DNA from: Moringa oleifera
Taxonomy: Eukaryota; Streptophyta; Magnoliopsida; Brassicales; Moringaceae
Length of the DNA: 64,000 nt
Assembly (NCBI GenBank): GCA_021397835.1
Contig: JAJFZO010000896.1
Location: 2,582,501-2,646,500, forward strand
Reading direction: 5' to 3'
Below are positions 12,559 to 24,530 of this stretch, piece by piece. Numbering within the stretch: the stretch's first letter is position 1; each line of letters opens with the position of its first letter. Made by a program: the position numbers and the translations under genes. The notes beneath the pieces are model-generated. The model was not told the DNA's origin. It ran no database searches and saw nothing but the letters and a program-made list of their open reading frames with translations.

Positions 12559-12607
12559 TCTTCATTTCTAGAGACTTTTGAGGACGTTTGGCCTGCAGGG
12601 CACAGCA

Positions 12608-15508
12608 TCAATTGTTCCCCCAGCCAAATTTCCTCTGCAAGCGAGCAAGGTTCAATGCGATGATAAGTGATAGTTTTTCTTGCATGTTGTCAAAGAAGCG
12701 AAAGTACGCATACCTCCATGACTTCTTCACCAGTAAAGTTCCACAAACGCCCCAAAAGCCCACAATGAATCCGATTACAGGACTGACATAGAATGGTATC
12801 TTGTCCAATATTGATTCATCATCGCCACTTCTTGTACTGTCACCTTGCGTACCACCATCATCGCCTGGGCACTTGGTTTCAAGGGGAACCCCACAGAGCA
12901 ATGGATTACCCTCATAAATCGATGATTCGTTGAGTGTTTGGAGCTGGTTCCCCGAGGGTATTCTGCCTCTTAAGTTGTTGTAAGACAAGTTCAAGTGATT
13001 CAAAAAAGTCAAAGACGCCAAGCTTTGAGGAATTGGCCCGGAAAGCTGGTTCTGTGATAGGTCGAGCACCTCCAACAGCCGTAAGTCTCCAATCTGATCA
13101 GGAATGCTCCCTCTCAAATGATTCATGGATAAATTCAAGATGTTTAGCGAAGAAAGGCTGGATACTTCCTCAGGGATTTCTCCTGTTAGTTGATTTCTGG
13201 AGAGATCAATGGCATTGACGTACACAAGATTTGTTGTGTATACGAGTTCTGTTCCTCTTGTCACAACCATTGTTTGCTCTTCGTAGTAGATTTCATGAGT
13301 CATAAAATAAGACAAGTAATGCAAACTGCTATTTCCATTCACGAAGCCAGCCAACTTATTCAAACATCGGGGAACAGAGCCTGAAAAGTGATTGTTGGAG
13401 AGATCCAAAATGTGAAGATTGGAAAGATTGCACAGCCGCTGAGGAATAGTTCCTTCAAGCATGTTGGATCTCAGGTTTAGAATGAAAAGATTGGACACTC
13501 TGCGGCCGATCCAGGACGGTAGAGTTCCACTCAATTTGTTCCATCCAAGATCAACGTTCATCAATTGCAAGCAGTTTTTCAAAGTAGCAGGAATTGGCCC
13601 ATGAAGATCATTGCGACTCAGTATCAATATATTAAGGGAGCTTAAAAGGCCAACTGAAGTCGGGATTCTGCCGGATAAGCTATTGTTTGACAGGTCCAGG
13701 CTTCGCAGACTTTGCAGCCTCTGCCAACAACGAGGGAGCTTGCCCTTCAACTTATTGCCTCTCAGGGAAAGAGCTTTCAGATCCTCCATTTTACATATTG
13801 ATGTCGGAACTTCACCACTCAGGCGATTCTCATAAACAAACAATTCTTCTAACATCGGCATCAGATCACCCATATTTTCTGGTAAGGGTCCTGTGAAGAC
13901 ATTCCGTTGAAGATAAACTTTGGAGGCATTTGAGGACCAGAGGGGGATGGGACCTTCAAACTGATTTGAACTCAAATCAATCTCATATAGGGCCGTTGAA
14001 ACTATTTTCCTTGGTAGCTTTGCCTTGATATTGTTTTCGGCCAAGACCATAGTATTAACCTGAGGAAGTAACATTGAAAACCATTCTTCTGCTATGGTGT
14101 CCGAAATTCCAGCATTTCTGATGATTACGTACCGAAGTTCGCTTTGAACCTGAAGCCACACAGGAAAAGCAGGACCTACGAAGCAGTTTACCAGATGAAT
14201 CTCTTTGAGCCGAAAAGGAGGAACCCAATCATATGTCACATCAAAAATCATGGATTTGTTTGGCAATGTTGTGACTGCGAGACTTTCTAAGCTTGTCAGA
14301 TTTGCCAAATGGGTTTCTGTTAAAACACCTTCCCATAGATTACTTGGTAGGTATGCCGTGACAAGGTTAGAGAGCTGCCCAAAACTTGGAGGAAATGTCC
14401 CATTCATTCTGTTATCAGAGAGATCTAGGTATCTCAATGACGACAAGTTCCCTATAGACGCTGGAATAGAACCCCAGAAAGAGTTAGTGGAAAGATGAAG
14501 GTCTTGCAAATTTTGAAGTGCTCCTATGGACTCGGGCAATTTTCCTGCTAGCCCACACCCACCTAAATTTAATGTCTCTAAGCTGTTATTTGGACATCGC
14601 GACAAACCGCTCATGAACTCATCAATACCACCAGAAAAATAATTTGTTTGAAGATACAATTCCTGCAAATTGCAGAGACCGCCAAGCGACATAGGGAGAG
14701 GGCCATAAAAATGGTTTGAACGAAGACTGAGATACTCAAGGCTGGTAAGGTTAAACAACCACTGTGGCAAGCGGGACTTTATTGAATTGCTAGACATATC
14801 AAGGTGTACAAGTGAAGTGAAGTTTAGCGATGGAAGAGAGAGAGGGAGAGCTTGAAGCCGACACCGGCCCAAACTCAACACCTGCAGAGAGGGAAGCGAG
14901 TTAATTGCACGAAACAAATCCAAGCCAGTGGGGAAAAGGTTCATTGAGTCCAGGAATAAGTATCTGAGGGAAGAGAGACCAAAGAGCCAGTGGAGGTTTT
15001 GGACCCTAAGATTGTTCCGTGAGAGGTTAAGATAGATCAAAGAGGAGAGGTTCCCAAAATGAGGTGGGATTTCTCCAGAAAATCCTGAAGAATAGAGATC
15101 CAGGTGCTGCAAGTTTTTAAACATGCCAAAGAACTGAGGAATCTGAATTCCAAAGAAATCATTGTTTTTCAAACCCAAGTAAGTTAAATGGTTCAAGTGA
15201 AGCAAAGAAGGACTTATGTTACCACCCAATGTACCAATGAAGTTATCTTCTGATGGATTCGTAAGGTTGAGCTTGGTGACATGACCAGTTTGGTTGTTGC
15301 AGCCAACGCCTCTCCATTTGCAGCAATCTTCCCCCGTCCATGATGAAAGCCTGCCAAAAGGATCGATGAGACCTTGTTTGAGGGCAAGAAGAGCTTCTCT
15401 CTCACTCTCTACGCAATTCAAACTCAGATTTTCATCTCCAAAACAAGAAGCCAAGATCAACAACGTTAGAACAAGACGGACAACGATGTAGCTAGAATTG
15501 CTATCCAT
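12608..15508 (-). CDS. LRR receptor-like protein, EIX/Cf type (intact, intronless)
   Basis: A 966-residue type-I membrane protein without a kinase domain. From the N-terminus: signal peptide (about 1-24); an LRR N-cap with C32 and the DCC.W.GV.C motif (61-70); about 26 plant-type LRRs; a non-LRR island (about 720-763, with a MVVTRGTELVY motif); four more LRRs; a Cys-containing C-cap; an acidic juxtamembrane stretch (about 881-903); a membrane helix (904-927, with GxxxG spacing GFIVG); and a 39-residue basic tail containing YFRF, a possible YxxPhi endocytosis signal. This 26+island+4 plan and the tail match tomato EIX2-like and Cf proteins, which sense apoplastic microbial elicitors and signal through SOBIR1-type partner kinases (family knowledge). 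The ligand is unknown. The frame could extend to an ATG at 15550, but a TATA box at 15556-15563 places the transcription start inside that extension, so Met at 15508 is preferred. No frameshift or stop is seen. Confidence 0.93.
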   Translation of the reverse strand: MDSNSSYIVVRLVLTLLILASCFGDENLSLNCVESEREALLALKQGLIDPFGRLSSWTGEDCCKWRGVGCNNQTGHVTKLNLTNPSEDNFIGTLGGNISPSLLHLNHLTYLGLKNNDFFGIQIPQFFGMFKNLQHLDLYSSGFSGEIPPHFGNLSSLIYLNLSRNNLRVQNLHWLFGLSSLRYLFLDSMNLFPTGLDLFRAINSLPSLQVLSLGRCRLQALPLSLPSLNFTSLVHLDMSSNSIKSRLPQWLFNLTSLEYLSLRSNHFYGPLPMSLGGLCNLQELYLQTNYFSGGIDEFMSGLSRCPNNSLETLNLGGCGLAGKLPESIGALQNLQDLHLSTNSFWGSIPASIGNLSSLRYLDLSDNRMNGTFPPSFGQLSNLVTAYLPSNLWEGVLTETHLANLTSLESLAVTTLPNKSMIFDVTYDWVPPFRLKEIHLVNCFVGPAFPVWLQVQSELRYVIIRNAGISDTIAEEWFSMLLPQVNTMVLAENNIKAKLPRKIVSTALYEIDLSSNQFEGPIPLWSSNASKVYLQRNVFTGPLPENMGDLMPMLEELFVYENRLSGEVPTSICKMEDLKALSLRGNKLKGKLPRCWQRLQSLRSLDLSNNSLSGRIPTSVGLLSSLNILILSRNDLHGPIPATLKNCLQLMNVDLGWNKLSGTLPSWIGRRVSNLFILNLRSNMLEGTIPQRLCNLSNLHILDLSNNHFSGSVPRCLNKLAGFVNGNSSLHYLSYFMTHEIYYEEQTMVVTRGTELVYTTNLVYVNAIDLSRNQLTGEIPEEVSSLSSLNILNLSMNHLRGSIPDQIGDLRLLEVLDLSQNQLSGPIPQSLASLTFLNHLNLSYNNLRGRIPSGNQLQTLNESSIYEGNPLLCGVPLETKCPGDDGGTQGDSTRSGDDESILDKIPFYVSPVIGFIVGFWGVCGTLLVKKSWRYAYFRFFDNMQEKLSLIIALNLARLQRKFGWGNN

Positions 15509-15555
15509 ATTGGAGATTTTAATTAGCTGTAGTGAACTTGGTGTACTCAAGTAGA

Positions 15556-15563
15556 TTTATATA
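15556..15563 (-). promoter_or_regulatory. TATA box of the receptor-like protein gene
   Basis: TATATAAA on the minus strand, 48 bp upstream of the ATG at 15508. With the usual 25-32 bp spacing, transcription would start near 15525-15531, leaving a short leader before 15508 and excluding the ATG at 15550. Upstream, TTGACT near 15624 has the W-box core bound by WRKY factors, common in defence genes. Confidence 0.65.
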
Positions 15564-16366
15564 GACTTGGAGTGAAGGTGTGTCCCCTTCTTTTTCTCTC
15601 ATTTGGAAGACATATGTGAACGCTTGACTTCACTCTCCAACAAATGCCTTCTACTACTTGGACAACTCTATCCACACAAGCGTGACCTGACATACAGGAA
15701 CACCTGAATTGGAGCTTCCACATTATTTCAGCATAATGATTTAACTTTTTCTTCGAGAACAGGTGACCCAGACGGCAAATTACAACTTGTGAACTGCCTC
15801 CTTAGATAGTTGAAAGCATCTTACCCACGGGATGTGTCCTGTGATTGTTGCTCCTAAGTAGATACATATTTGTGGATTTTCGCATGGCCTTGTAGAAGAT
15901 GATTTTCAATTTACTTCGATAGTTCTATAGTAATCAATAACTATTTTTTCCAAAAATAAAAAATAAAAAAACCATTGGATCATGAAACAATCCATTGAAA
16001 TTAAATCTGATTTTCTCAAGTCAATAGAGCACATCAAACACGGCATTTACCACACATCTTCCAAGTCATCAAAGACCCCGAAGAATCAGGCTAACATTTC
16101 ATGGAAGCCAGATGTTAATTAGCAACCGCTACCATCCCTGGACTAGATCCCAAGAATTTAGTGTTTCTTCATGATAAATTAAAGCAAATACAGGAGTTGA
16201 TACGCTTGTTTTTGCCTGTTCAGTATAAAAAATGTGAGGTGGCAGTCAATATAGTCACATTAAATTGGAAAAGTTGGGTTGTTGTAACATTTGGATTGTT
16301 ACGTGACATGTATAGGTCAGTTCGAGTTTAGCTGATCATTGAAGTAGGATACTTCAAGATAAGCAT

Positions 16367-16369
<3 letters not shown>

Positions 16370-16402
<33 letters not shown>
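16370..16402. repeat. (AT)n microsatellite
   Basis: Uninterrupted AT dinucleotides for about 33 bp, followed by an ACATATATGTA palindrome. Confidence 0.95.
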
Positions 16403-16409
<7 letters not shown>

Positions 16410-17341
16410 TGTATTATTTTTTTGCAAATTTATTTAATAAAAAATATAAATTGAAATCTTCACTTAATTATTAAATGTTTTGTTCAGTCACTAATTGTCA
16501 AAACAAAAAAAAGAGTATTTCTTTATTTTTGTTTTTGATGACTCAATTGGAGTCCACATTAACTAACTTGAGAGTTAGAACTTCTACTTTGTTTTGTATG
16601 TCCCTCAAAAATTTCTCCCATAAGCAATTAAGTGCCTTCAAATGATATCATTTGATGTCTTTTTGTGTAAAGCATGTTGACAACAATCACGATGAGGTCT
16701 AAGATTGACCTCGGGGTGGGAAAAATTCTTTTTAGTTTATGTTTACAAATTTGAAATTCATCTTTGTCAACTTTTAATGAAGACCAAAGAAAAAAAATCA
16801 TCATTTTTTTAATGATATAATTAGTCGTCAAAATTATTTTTACTTTAAAAAAATAAAAAAACAAAAACATTAAAAATTTAAAGCATGGTGTATTTTATCG
16901 AGAAATATGAATTTAAGAGTTAGTTATGTGTAAGAAATCATTAGTACCATTATAATACTTTAAAATTGATACTGATTAAACAAAAACGTATTCCATCAAG
17001 TGATTCAAAAAAAAAATTTGATATTCATTTTCATTCTCAATGCAACATATAGCAGCTATATAAAGAATATGCAATAATAAACATATAAATAATGAAAATT
17101 TTTTCAATTATGATTGCTATCATATCTTCGTTTTCAAAACGATTTTATTTAACATCAAGAAAATCAACTACTGTCTTCTTCTCTATATCTTGAAGAAATA
17201 TGTTGAAATAATCATGAAAATTGAATGAGGACTATTGTCCTCACTCTCCTTTCATGATAAGACTGATTTATTTAAAATAGAATGATGGAACTATTGTCCA
17301 ATCACATTATTCTTAAATTTATTTTTCAAATAAATAAATAA

Positions 17342-17345
<4 letters not shown>

Positions 17346-17378
<33 letters not shown>
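17346..17378. repeat. (TA)n microsatellite
   Basis: Uninterrupted TA dinucleotides for about 33 bp, preceded by an (AAAT)n-like run from about 17327. Confidence 0.95.
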
Positions 17379-17380
<2 letters not shown>

Positions 17381-18714
17381 CAAGATCAAAGAACACTTAT
17401 AATGATGCAATTTTAATGTACATGGGAGTATGGTTACTATCTTATCACATTTCCAAGACAAAATAGTTTTATTTAGAATTCTTTGGAATAACTACTATTT
17501 AGCCACATCATTTTGAAGTTTGTTTGATGAAAAAATCATGGAGATATGAATATGCAACAAGAATGTCAAATAAAAATAAAAAGAAACTAAAAAATAATTA
17601 AGAAATGATAAAGACAACAAGACTTCGAAAATTTGATCGATTGATTAATTTCATTCATAATTCAACTAAAAGAATTATAAGAATTAAATAAACATAATTT
17701 AAAAACTTGCTACTCTGGACCTACATATCTCAATTCCTACTACTCCTTCACTAGCAGTAGTATTGAAATCAAGAAAGCTCTCAAGCACTTAAAACTAGCT
17801 CATTTAAGAAAGTTATAAAATATTCTAGCCTACCTTTCATTATGAATGCGAATGTCCTTTTTTTTCTTCAATCTTAGGTTTATTTATATTGGAATCCATG
17901 TGGAAGAGCCCACCAAAAATTTAAAAAAAGTATAGCGTAAAAGAGGACCATGTGTGTCAGACATTTCTCTTGGGTAAATGACATATGAATATGTACTTCA
18001 CTACTTATATCTTGACACCATTTCTTAAATCACCTACATCCTTCTAACATCTTATGCTTGCTTTTAGAATGTCATAGGCCTTCAATCTTTGAATCAAATT
18101 CTTTCTTTCAAATGAAGATTTAAACTTAAAAGATCAAAAATCAAGTCCTTTGTAGTTTAACAATTTATCAGGATAATCCTTAAGATCGAAATTTCTTACA
18201 TTTGCTTCTTTAGATCGAGAATTACTAAATTGAGGAATCTCATGATTGAGTCTTGGCCAATTAATGCCTTTGCTACTTGCAAACGAGTTAATCTGAATCA
18301 ATTTTCCTTTTGATAGTGGGATTAACTTGACTTTTTACCTTTCCATTTTTTAAAATTCTCATGATTAAGGCCTATATAAATTAGAGCATATCAAGGTCCA
18401 AATTTTCTTTGCCAACCTAGCAATCCACTAGCCATTCATAATGGTTGTTCTTTTGACACATTAATATCTAATTCACAGCTCATCATTAACTTATGACCTA
18501 AGGATTCAGAACCGTTTCTTTGATCATGCATCATATCTTTTGGGTGTGAACCTCTTCGTTTCTTAATACCCTTTTAAAAATCCTTTTTCACTTTCTCTCT
18601 TTCTCATTTTATCCAGGAAGCCACTCTCTCTTTTTTTTTGCAGCTTTTAATAATCATAGTCTCTTTTCATCTCTTCTAGTGAGTCTTTCTTCCTTTATTC
18701 TCTTTTCTTATTTA

Positions 18715-20900
18715 ATGGCCAAGAACCTAAGGTATTCTTATACTAGCATAGATTTAGAATGAGTTAAGAATAATTTTTTCATTCTAAAATATGTCTAGTT
18801 AATGTTACCCTCACCCTTTGATAGACTATAGACTTGCTACAAAGACTGGGTCATGGTTTTCAAGGATTTTCTGAACGGTGGCAAATCTGCATATTCATTT
18901 TCTTTTCTAGAACATTTTTAGATAGTTCAAAATCTCACCCTTTTAACTACTTCTAAATGGTTGGAGATGTATGATTGCCTAAGCTCTTCACCCTAAACTA
19001 CAAAAAATTTTTGTTTCTCTTTTGATCAAATTCTTTGAATTGAAAGCCAGTAGAGACAAAAAAGATTCATAGAAGAAATTCTCTAAGGGTTTGTCTTTGA
19101 ATTACAAGGGTTGGTCAAAAAATTACTTTTAGGCTTTGTGACCCAACATCTATCTAGAATTGAACATTTGGAAAGACCCACACAAGAAATCCATAAGAAA
19201 AAGGTCCATCTTGATGTAGAGCCTTTTTTTTAAATATCTTTCAAAACATTAGGGTGAAGATAGCTTTAAAGTTCACACTGATGACATTAAAATAGCTATC
19301 ATTAAATGCACTAGAGTTTGGTATAAAGTATTCCCTCTTGATAAGTCATTCTGGATCTATTAAAGTATCAACTTCTAGTTCAGGAACTGAAGATCACACT
19401 CTACATTCACATTTTCCATTACTTCTACCTAACTAAGAACCAGACCTTCATCAAACCTAAATTCTTATTCAAGTTTCTATTCCAATTCTTAAACAAACAC
19501 CAACTACTCAAGTTGTAAAACAAATTCTTGAATAAGTTGATTTTGTTCATTCCCCCTCCTTAATCTTCATCATCCTTTTAACCTAGATCAACAATCTTTT
19601 AGAGTTAACTTTAGGATTAGCCACACTCTAACAATAGGTTCTTTATTAACTTTGTATTGTAGCATCTAATTTCATTTCTATTGTTCCATTGTTGACTATT
19701 TCTTTTGCTTTTTCCTTACAGATCTTCTTGAAATGGCACTTTAAAATGTCTATTAACTCACAAAAAAAAAAAAAGCAGTTATAGGAAGTAATGGACACTA
19801 CCATGGCCAAAACCAACACTTCCAAATGAGACCATCACTGGGGGTTCAATAGAAAGGTCAATCTTCCAAAGTGGTGCAGAAGAGAAAAGTCATTTGCCTA
19901 TGATCACTATTGTTCTCGCTCTACTAGCATCAAAGGAGAATAAGGCTGATCTTTTTAACAAATAGTAAGCCCTTATGAAAGGAAAATGTTAGTAATATCC
20001 CTAAAGGTTAGGAAGCAATGGATGCACTAACTTGCCACTATCAGGTCCTTTAAAGCTCAAGGAAAAAGATAGATTTTTGTCAGATTGGAATTTGCTAGTT
20101 GAAGGTAGCTTGAATCATCCCAACCACATGCATGAATGGTTGTACAAGTCCATTTTGCCAAAGGACTTGAAAACATAGAAATCCAAAGATGGTTCCATAA
20201 TTTCTAAGCAACACCATGATATGCTTTGAAAATGTAAGTATTCCTTTCTAGAACTATTTCAATTTTTATTTCTTGTTTTGCTTGCTTTCTAAAGCTTTCA
20301 TCTTTATCTATTGTTTCAATCTAACTTTTTCGATGTTCTTATGTTGTAGTTCGCACAAGCATCAATTTATACTATTATATGAGGGAAGTTATCAGCAAAT
20401 AAGTTTGTTGAAGATGCTGCTAACTAAACTCACGTTTATGTAATTGAGGTGGATAGATTGAAGAACATTTTTAGCCAAGATAGAATCTAAGTTAGGTAAC
20501 ACTCGGATTAAGCTAATCCAAATTCAAGCCCATATCGATGTAAAGGTAGAGTAGGTCAAACACAAAATAACCTTAAAACATTTAGGAGAGATTGAGGAAC
20601 AAGTAGCTCACTTATACTAGCCAATTCAAAGGAGACCCATGGAAGAGAACAAAGGTAAAAATTCCTAAACTCGACTTGGATTGAGGGCAGGTGGCACTTT
20701 TAACATAACCTTCTTCATCCATACATTCTAAAGAGCTAGAGGTGTCATTGCCTGACAATACTCAAGAGCTGGTGCCTGAACTTACGGAGAAAGCATCTAA
20801 TCTACTAGCTTTTACAGTTTCAACCCCAACTCTCGAACTCGAAGTGCCTAATGTTGATCCAAATGTTACTACTGTAGCTCTCATCTAAACACCTACTTCG
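18715..20900 (+). pseudogene. Decayed, once-spliced transposon ORF (copy 2)
   Basis: Begins ATGGCCAAGAACCTAAG (MAKNLR) and is collinear with the inverted copy at 750-2736. Shared landmarks are the (D)LE.VK motif, a CYKDWVMVFKDF segment (about 18837-18872), a WYK.F..DK.F motif (about 19318), FLSNTMICF (about 20200), and a splice donor GTAAGTAT at 20234 with acceptor TTGTAG at 20349. The second exon (from 20350) reads ASIY....K.SAN.FVEDAAN, then a probable coiled coil and a Glu/Pro-rich end near 20760-20890. Stops and frameshifts show it is dead. It probably belongs with the Tat-like RT relic downstream in the same orientation, but the link is inference. Confidence 0.5.
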
Positions 20901-22039
20901 ATGTAGCCTAACTAGTTTCACTTTGTAATTATACTATTTTTGTCTTTTAACTCTACTTACATGAACTTCCTTCAAAGTTAATGAAATATAGCATTTCTCA
21001 TTTTTTAATATTTTATTTGGCATTATCTTAGAATGAGTTTTTTCTAACAAACTCTCAATATTGACAAAAACTAATTAAGTGACATAATACTTCACTATTA
21101 ACACTAGTTCATGAGGAAGTACAACCATCTAAATGACCTTTGGATTCTTTGGATACATCCCGATGAAGTCACTTAAGCACCAAATCCTGATGAAGTCTAA
21201 ACTCGATGAAACCATTTAACTATTAATTTTTGGCAAAGTATAATCATGTCAAAACATTATCTTGATCAATTATTATCTTCATGTGACCTAATCTTGATGA
21301 TGCATTATCTCGACAAAGTATAATCTTAATTTACTTTTGGAATAAGCTTACTCTAAGCAACTTGTACAATTTCATTTAGTTTTTACAACCCTAAGAAAAA
21401 CACTTCAATGAGATATGATTTGCAATTCGTAAATGTAGCCCAAAATCTATTAATTGCTCTTAGGGAATGTAAGATTAGAGATGAAAGATAAAGAATAGCC
21501 TTACCCAAATCAAATTCTAACCTTAGAGCAATAGTTAGAGTAGTTAAAAACGTAGAAAAACATATAGATAAAATACATTGCATCATTTTCGAACAACTGT
21601 AAATCATATGGCATTTTAGTATCACCCATTTGCTTTAACGATGAGCACTATGAGGAATAAGGAAAGTTTATGGTTGTTGGCCTTAGATCTAAGCAGAATG
21701 ATGCTCTTTTTAATCACCCCACTTAAGTTGAAGCATTGTTAGAAGTAACCCCCAACCAACACGAGTTCAAGTTGGCCCCATAGCCACACTAACCAGTCCA
21801 AACTAGCATGCTTGCTTGGTGAAGTTGGCATCTTGATAGCCCCATATCTTGAACCCTCTATGGGGTTCAACCTACCTTAACCTTTTAGATAATAATTTAT
21901 ATTATTCTAGAGATAACTAAATAAGCTTAAGAAATAAGAACTTTTACTTGTTATTGATGATAGACTAGCTAGTCCATATTATTATCGAGTATTAGTTATT
22001 AACTTTCATATATGTCTTCTCTAGTTATAATCAAACACT
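20901..22039. other. Repeat-derived stretch with no readable ORF
   Basis: Lies between the spliced transposon ORF and the RT relic in the same orientation. It is probably decayed Gag/protease sequence of the same element, but no motif is clear enough to call. Around 21120-21330 there is a loose repetition of GATGAAGTC/TCTTGATGA-type words. Confidence 0.3.
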
Positions 22040-22930
22040 CATAAATTAATAGAGTATGAAAAGACTAGTTTCATCATCGTTAACAATATTTTTTATTACA
22101 ATGTTATGCCTTTTGGCCTCAAGTAAGAACCATATATTAAAGACTAGTTAACAACACCTTATGAGATTAGATTGGCAGAAAGATGGAAGCATATGGTGAT
22201 GACATGATTGCCAAGACTAGTACCTACACTAGAAATTGAGCAAACTTGAAATAAGCCTTTGATATCCTAATACACTACCTCATAAAGTTGAAGCCTTCCA
22301 AGTGTACCTTTGGCATAGCATTGAGAAAATTTCGAGGTCATATGATCATTTTTAATGCCTTAGAAGTTAAGACCAAGAATATTAAAGTTGTCATAAATGT
22401 GCTAGCTCCACACAACATCCATGAAGTCAATTGCTTAATGGGAAGGTTAACTATTTAGTTTTATCTCCATGTCGACCAAAAAAACAAAGAGCCTACCACT
22501 CTTTTAATTTCTTAGGCAGACAACAAATTTTTGAATTGACTCCAAATTACAACAAGGCATTTAAGCAGTGTAAGCACTATTTGACTTTGCCACCCTTACT
22601 TTTCAAGCAAACTCGAGGAAAAACCTCTTTGTCTACTTTTAAATCTCAAACTCGAGGTTTGTTTAATTCTTCTTAAGGAAGAAACATGTGTTCAGAATCT
22701 AGTTTTCTTCACTAGTAAGGAACAAAGGACTAAAATGCAGTACTTACTTCCTAAGAAGGTGGTTTTAGTGTTTCACTCTGATAGATTCTACATGATCCTA
22801 ACAGCACTAGACAACTAGTGAAGTGGGTGATTAAGCTCAATAAGTTCTATATCATATTTTTGCTTAACATATAATTAAGAGTTAGATCTTAGCAAATTTT
22901 TTGATTGAATCTACTAGAGATACACATGCG
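22040..22930 (+). pseudogene. Tat/Ogre-like (Ty3/Gypsy) RT and RNase H remnant
   Basis: In shifting frames one reads the RT motif EKTSFI, a Y.VMPFGLK-type block (22095-22130), a relic of the aspartate box replaced by GDDMIAK (22195-22215), LKPSKCTFGI (about 22285-22315), F.GHM (22330-22345), then NYNKAFKQCKHYLTLPPLL (22550-22605) and the RNase H-side ILANFLIEST (about 22890-22915). This spacing and wording match the Tat/Ogre branch rather than the chromoviruses at 27-44 kb. It ends abruptly where CACTA sequence starts. Protease and integrase are not visible. Confidence 0.65.
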
Positions 22931-23039
22931 AAACTACGAACATTTAAAACGAACACTATAAAGGGACTATTCATCCAATAAAATAAGTAATGGGATTAAG
23001 ATACTCCTCATTAGCTCGATATTGTCACCATTAAGATAT

Positions 23040-23560
23040 GCCATATGTGGCAGTCACTGGATACTTAGAAAATAAAGTTAAAAGTAAAGCAAAAATGGAA
23101 GAAATTATAAGCAATACATTTTTGGTTGAAGAAGCATCATTGTTTTGCTCACACTATTTTGAGCCACATGTTATCACAAAACATTGAAGAATACCATGGA
23201 ATGATGCTGGTGATTATGAGATAAAAGAGTATGAAAGAAATCTATTGATCTTTAAACATCTCGGTCGAGCATTTAAAAAAAAAAATCTAGATATTTAAGA
23301 GAGAAAGAATATCAGGCCATTCATACATACGTTTTGTTGAACTGCCATAAGATCAAACCGTTTATAAAGTATGTGTTTCACAACTGTATTATAGCAATTG
23401 ACTTAGCCATTCAAACACAAAAATTTTTTTTGCCAATGATCACCTTTTTTAAACTAATGTTCTGTAAGATTTATATTTTCCAATCATGTGAACAACATCA
23501 ATGCATAATTGACTATGAGGTTGATACTCATTTAGAGATTCAATTTCAAACTGATTAAAC
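23040..23560 (+). pseudogene. CACTA TNP2-type transposase C-terminus (DUF4218-like)
   Basis: One frame reads a GYLENKVKSKAKMEE segment (from about 23061) followed by VEEASLFCSHYFEPH (23127-23171), a hallmark of the DUF4218 region that follows the TNP2 catalytic domain. Then come H.R.P.ND, a F.H.GRAF motif (about 23255-23275), and a SGHSYIRF block (about 23310). Several stops and frame changes are present. The transposase would bind element ends in the nucleus; this fragment lacks the catalytic core and cannot act. Confidence 0.65.
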
Positions 23561-23739
23561 CTATACTTGCGTTCTTATAATTTACACCTTTGAATTATTA
23601 ATCATTTTTGACAAATATAGTCAAATGATTATTTTTTGATATTTACAAGTACATGACCCACTAAATTTTATTGATAACAATTTTATCAAGGATGTTGCAA
23701 AATGTATTATGATTTGTGAAGTCATACTTAAGATACTAT

Positions 23740-24530
23740 ATCAATGGGTATAAATTTCACATTGAAAGATGCAGTTCGAATAGATCTACAATGAGCAGTG
23801 AAATCTACATTAAATGGTCCAATAATAATGCAGATGAAGGTGACTATTTCGATATATTAATATAGGTGTTGTAATTAGAATACCCTATGTTACCAATCAA
23901 GAGAACTATTTTGTTTAAGTGTGAATAATTTGATCCAATATTTAATATAGGCACTAAAGTACATAAATCATATAATCTAATGAATGTCAATCACAAAAGC
24001 AAATTTAATAAGTATGAGTCATTTATCCTGACTTCACAAGCATCTCAAGTCTATGATGTTCCTTATCCAAACGTAAAAGGCGATAAGCATGACTAGTATT
24101 TGTAAAATAAAGGTCAGTTCTATCATCGAACTTCCAGATTCTAATTTTATTGGGTGGATCAACTCAAGATGCTCATTTGCAAAACGATGAAAGAGATATC
24201 CATCAAATTGAGAATAATGCGAACGATCATCCTATAGTCTTAAATGATCCAAATGATACATTAATAAATATTGATGATGAGGAAGAAGACATGTTAGATC
24301 AGTCTAGTGGATCAACTGAAGATGTTCATTTTCAAAACGATGAAAAAGATGTCCATCAAATTGAGAATAATATGAACAATCATCCTATATTCTTAAATGA
24401 TCCAAGTGAGACATTAATAAATATTGATGATGAGGAAGAAGACATATTGGGTTAGTCAGATTTTGAATGTTTTTCCACTGAGGAAGAGGAGGATGAAGTG
24501 GAAGAGGAAGACTTTAAAGATGATGATTAG
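23740..24530 (+). pseudogene. CACTA DUF4216-like segment with acidic tail
   Basis: Reads YFDILI..L.LEYPMLP and an F.C..FDP.FN.GTKVHKSYNL.NVNHKSKFNKYE-type pattern (about 23850-24020), then SQASQVYDVPYPN (24037-24075), which is the DUF4216 signature near the end of TNP2-class proteins. It is followed by an open acidic stretch (24150-24455) and an E/D-rich end (EEEEDEVEEEDF...DDD) stopping near 24530. Early stops and frame shifts interrupt the first half. Confidence 0.65.
24153..24458 (+). repeat. Tandem duplication, two units of 153 bp (51 residues)
   Basis: Units 24153-24305 and 24306-24458 both encode (S)GST.D.H.QNDE.D.HQIENN, a HPI.LNDP..TLINIDDEEED segment and an acidic end. The frame stays open through both units. 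It lies at the end of the DUF4216-like protein. Confidence 0.85.

Larger units (their letters stand above)
15600..18714. other. Intergenic, no gene recognised
   Basis: Promoter side of the receptor-like protein gene, then about 3 kb of AT-rich DNA with two long (AT)n tracts. The minus-strand ORF at 16628-16870 is low-complexity with no domain. From about 18500 the sequence may be the leader of the transposon ORF that begins at 18715. Confidence 0.4.

Noticed and set aside
12588..14498. Plus-strand ORFs of 60-97 residues inside the receptor-like protein gene
   Set aside because: They are antisense shadows of the LRR coding sequence with no domain or codon signal of their own.
22955..22990. 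CACTATAAA as the 5' end of the CACTA element
   Set aside because: Only partly matches the terminal repeat at 26891-26903 and would leave almost no 5' region before DUF4218; chance occurrence is likely in AT-rich DNA.
24150..24455. Acidic 101-residue ORF as a stand-alone small gene
   Set aside because: Better explained as the duplicated acidic tail of the CACTA DUF4216-like protein, in the same orientation and directly after it.
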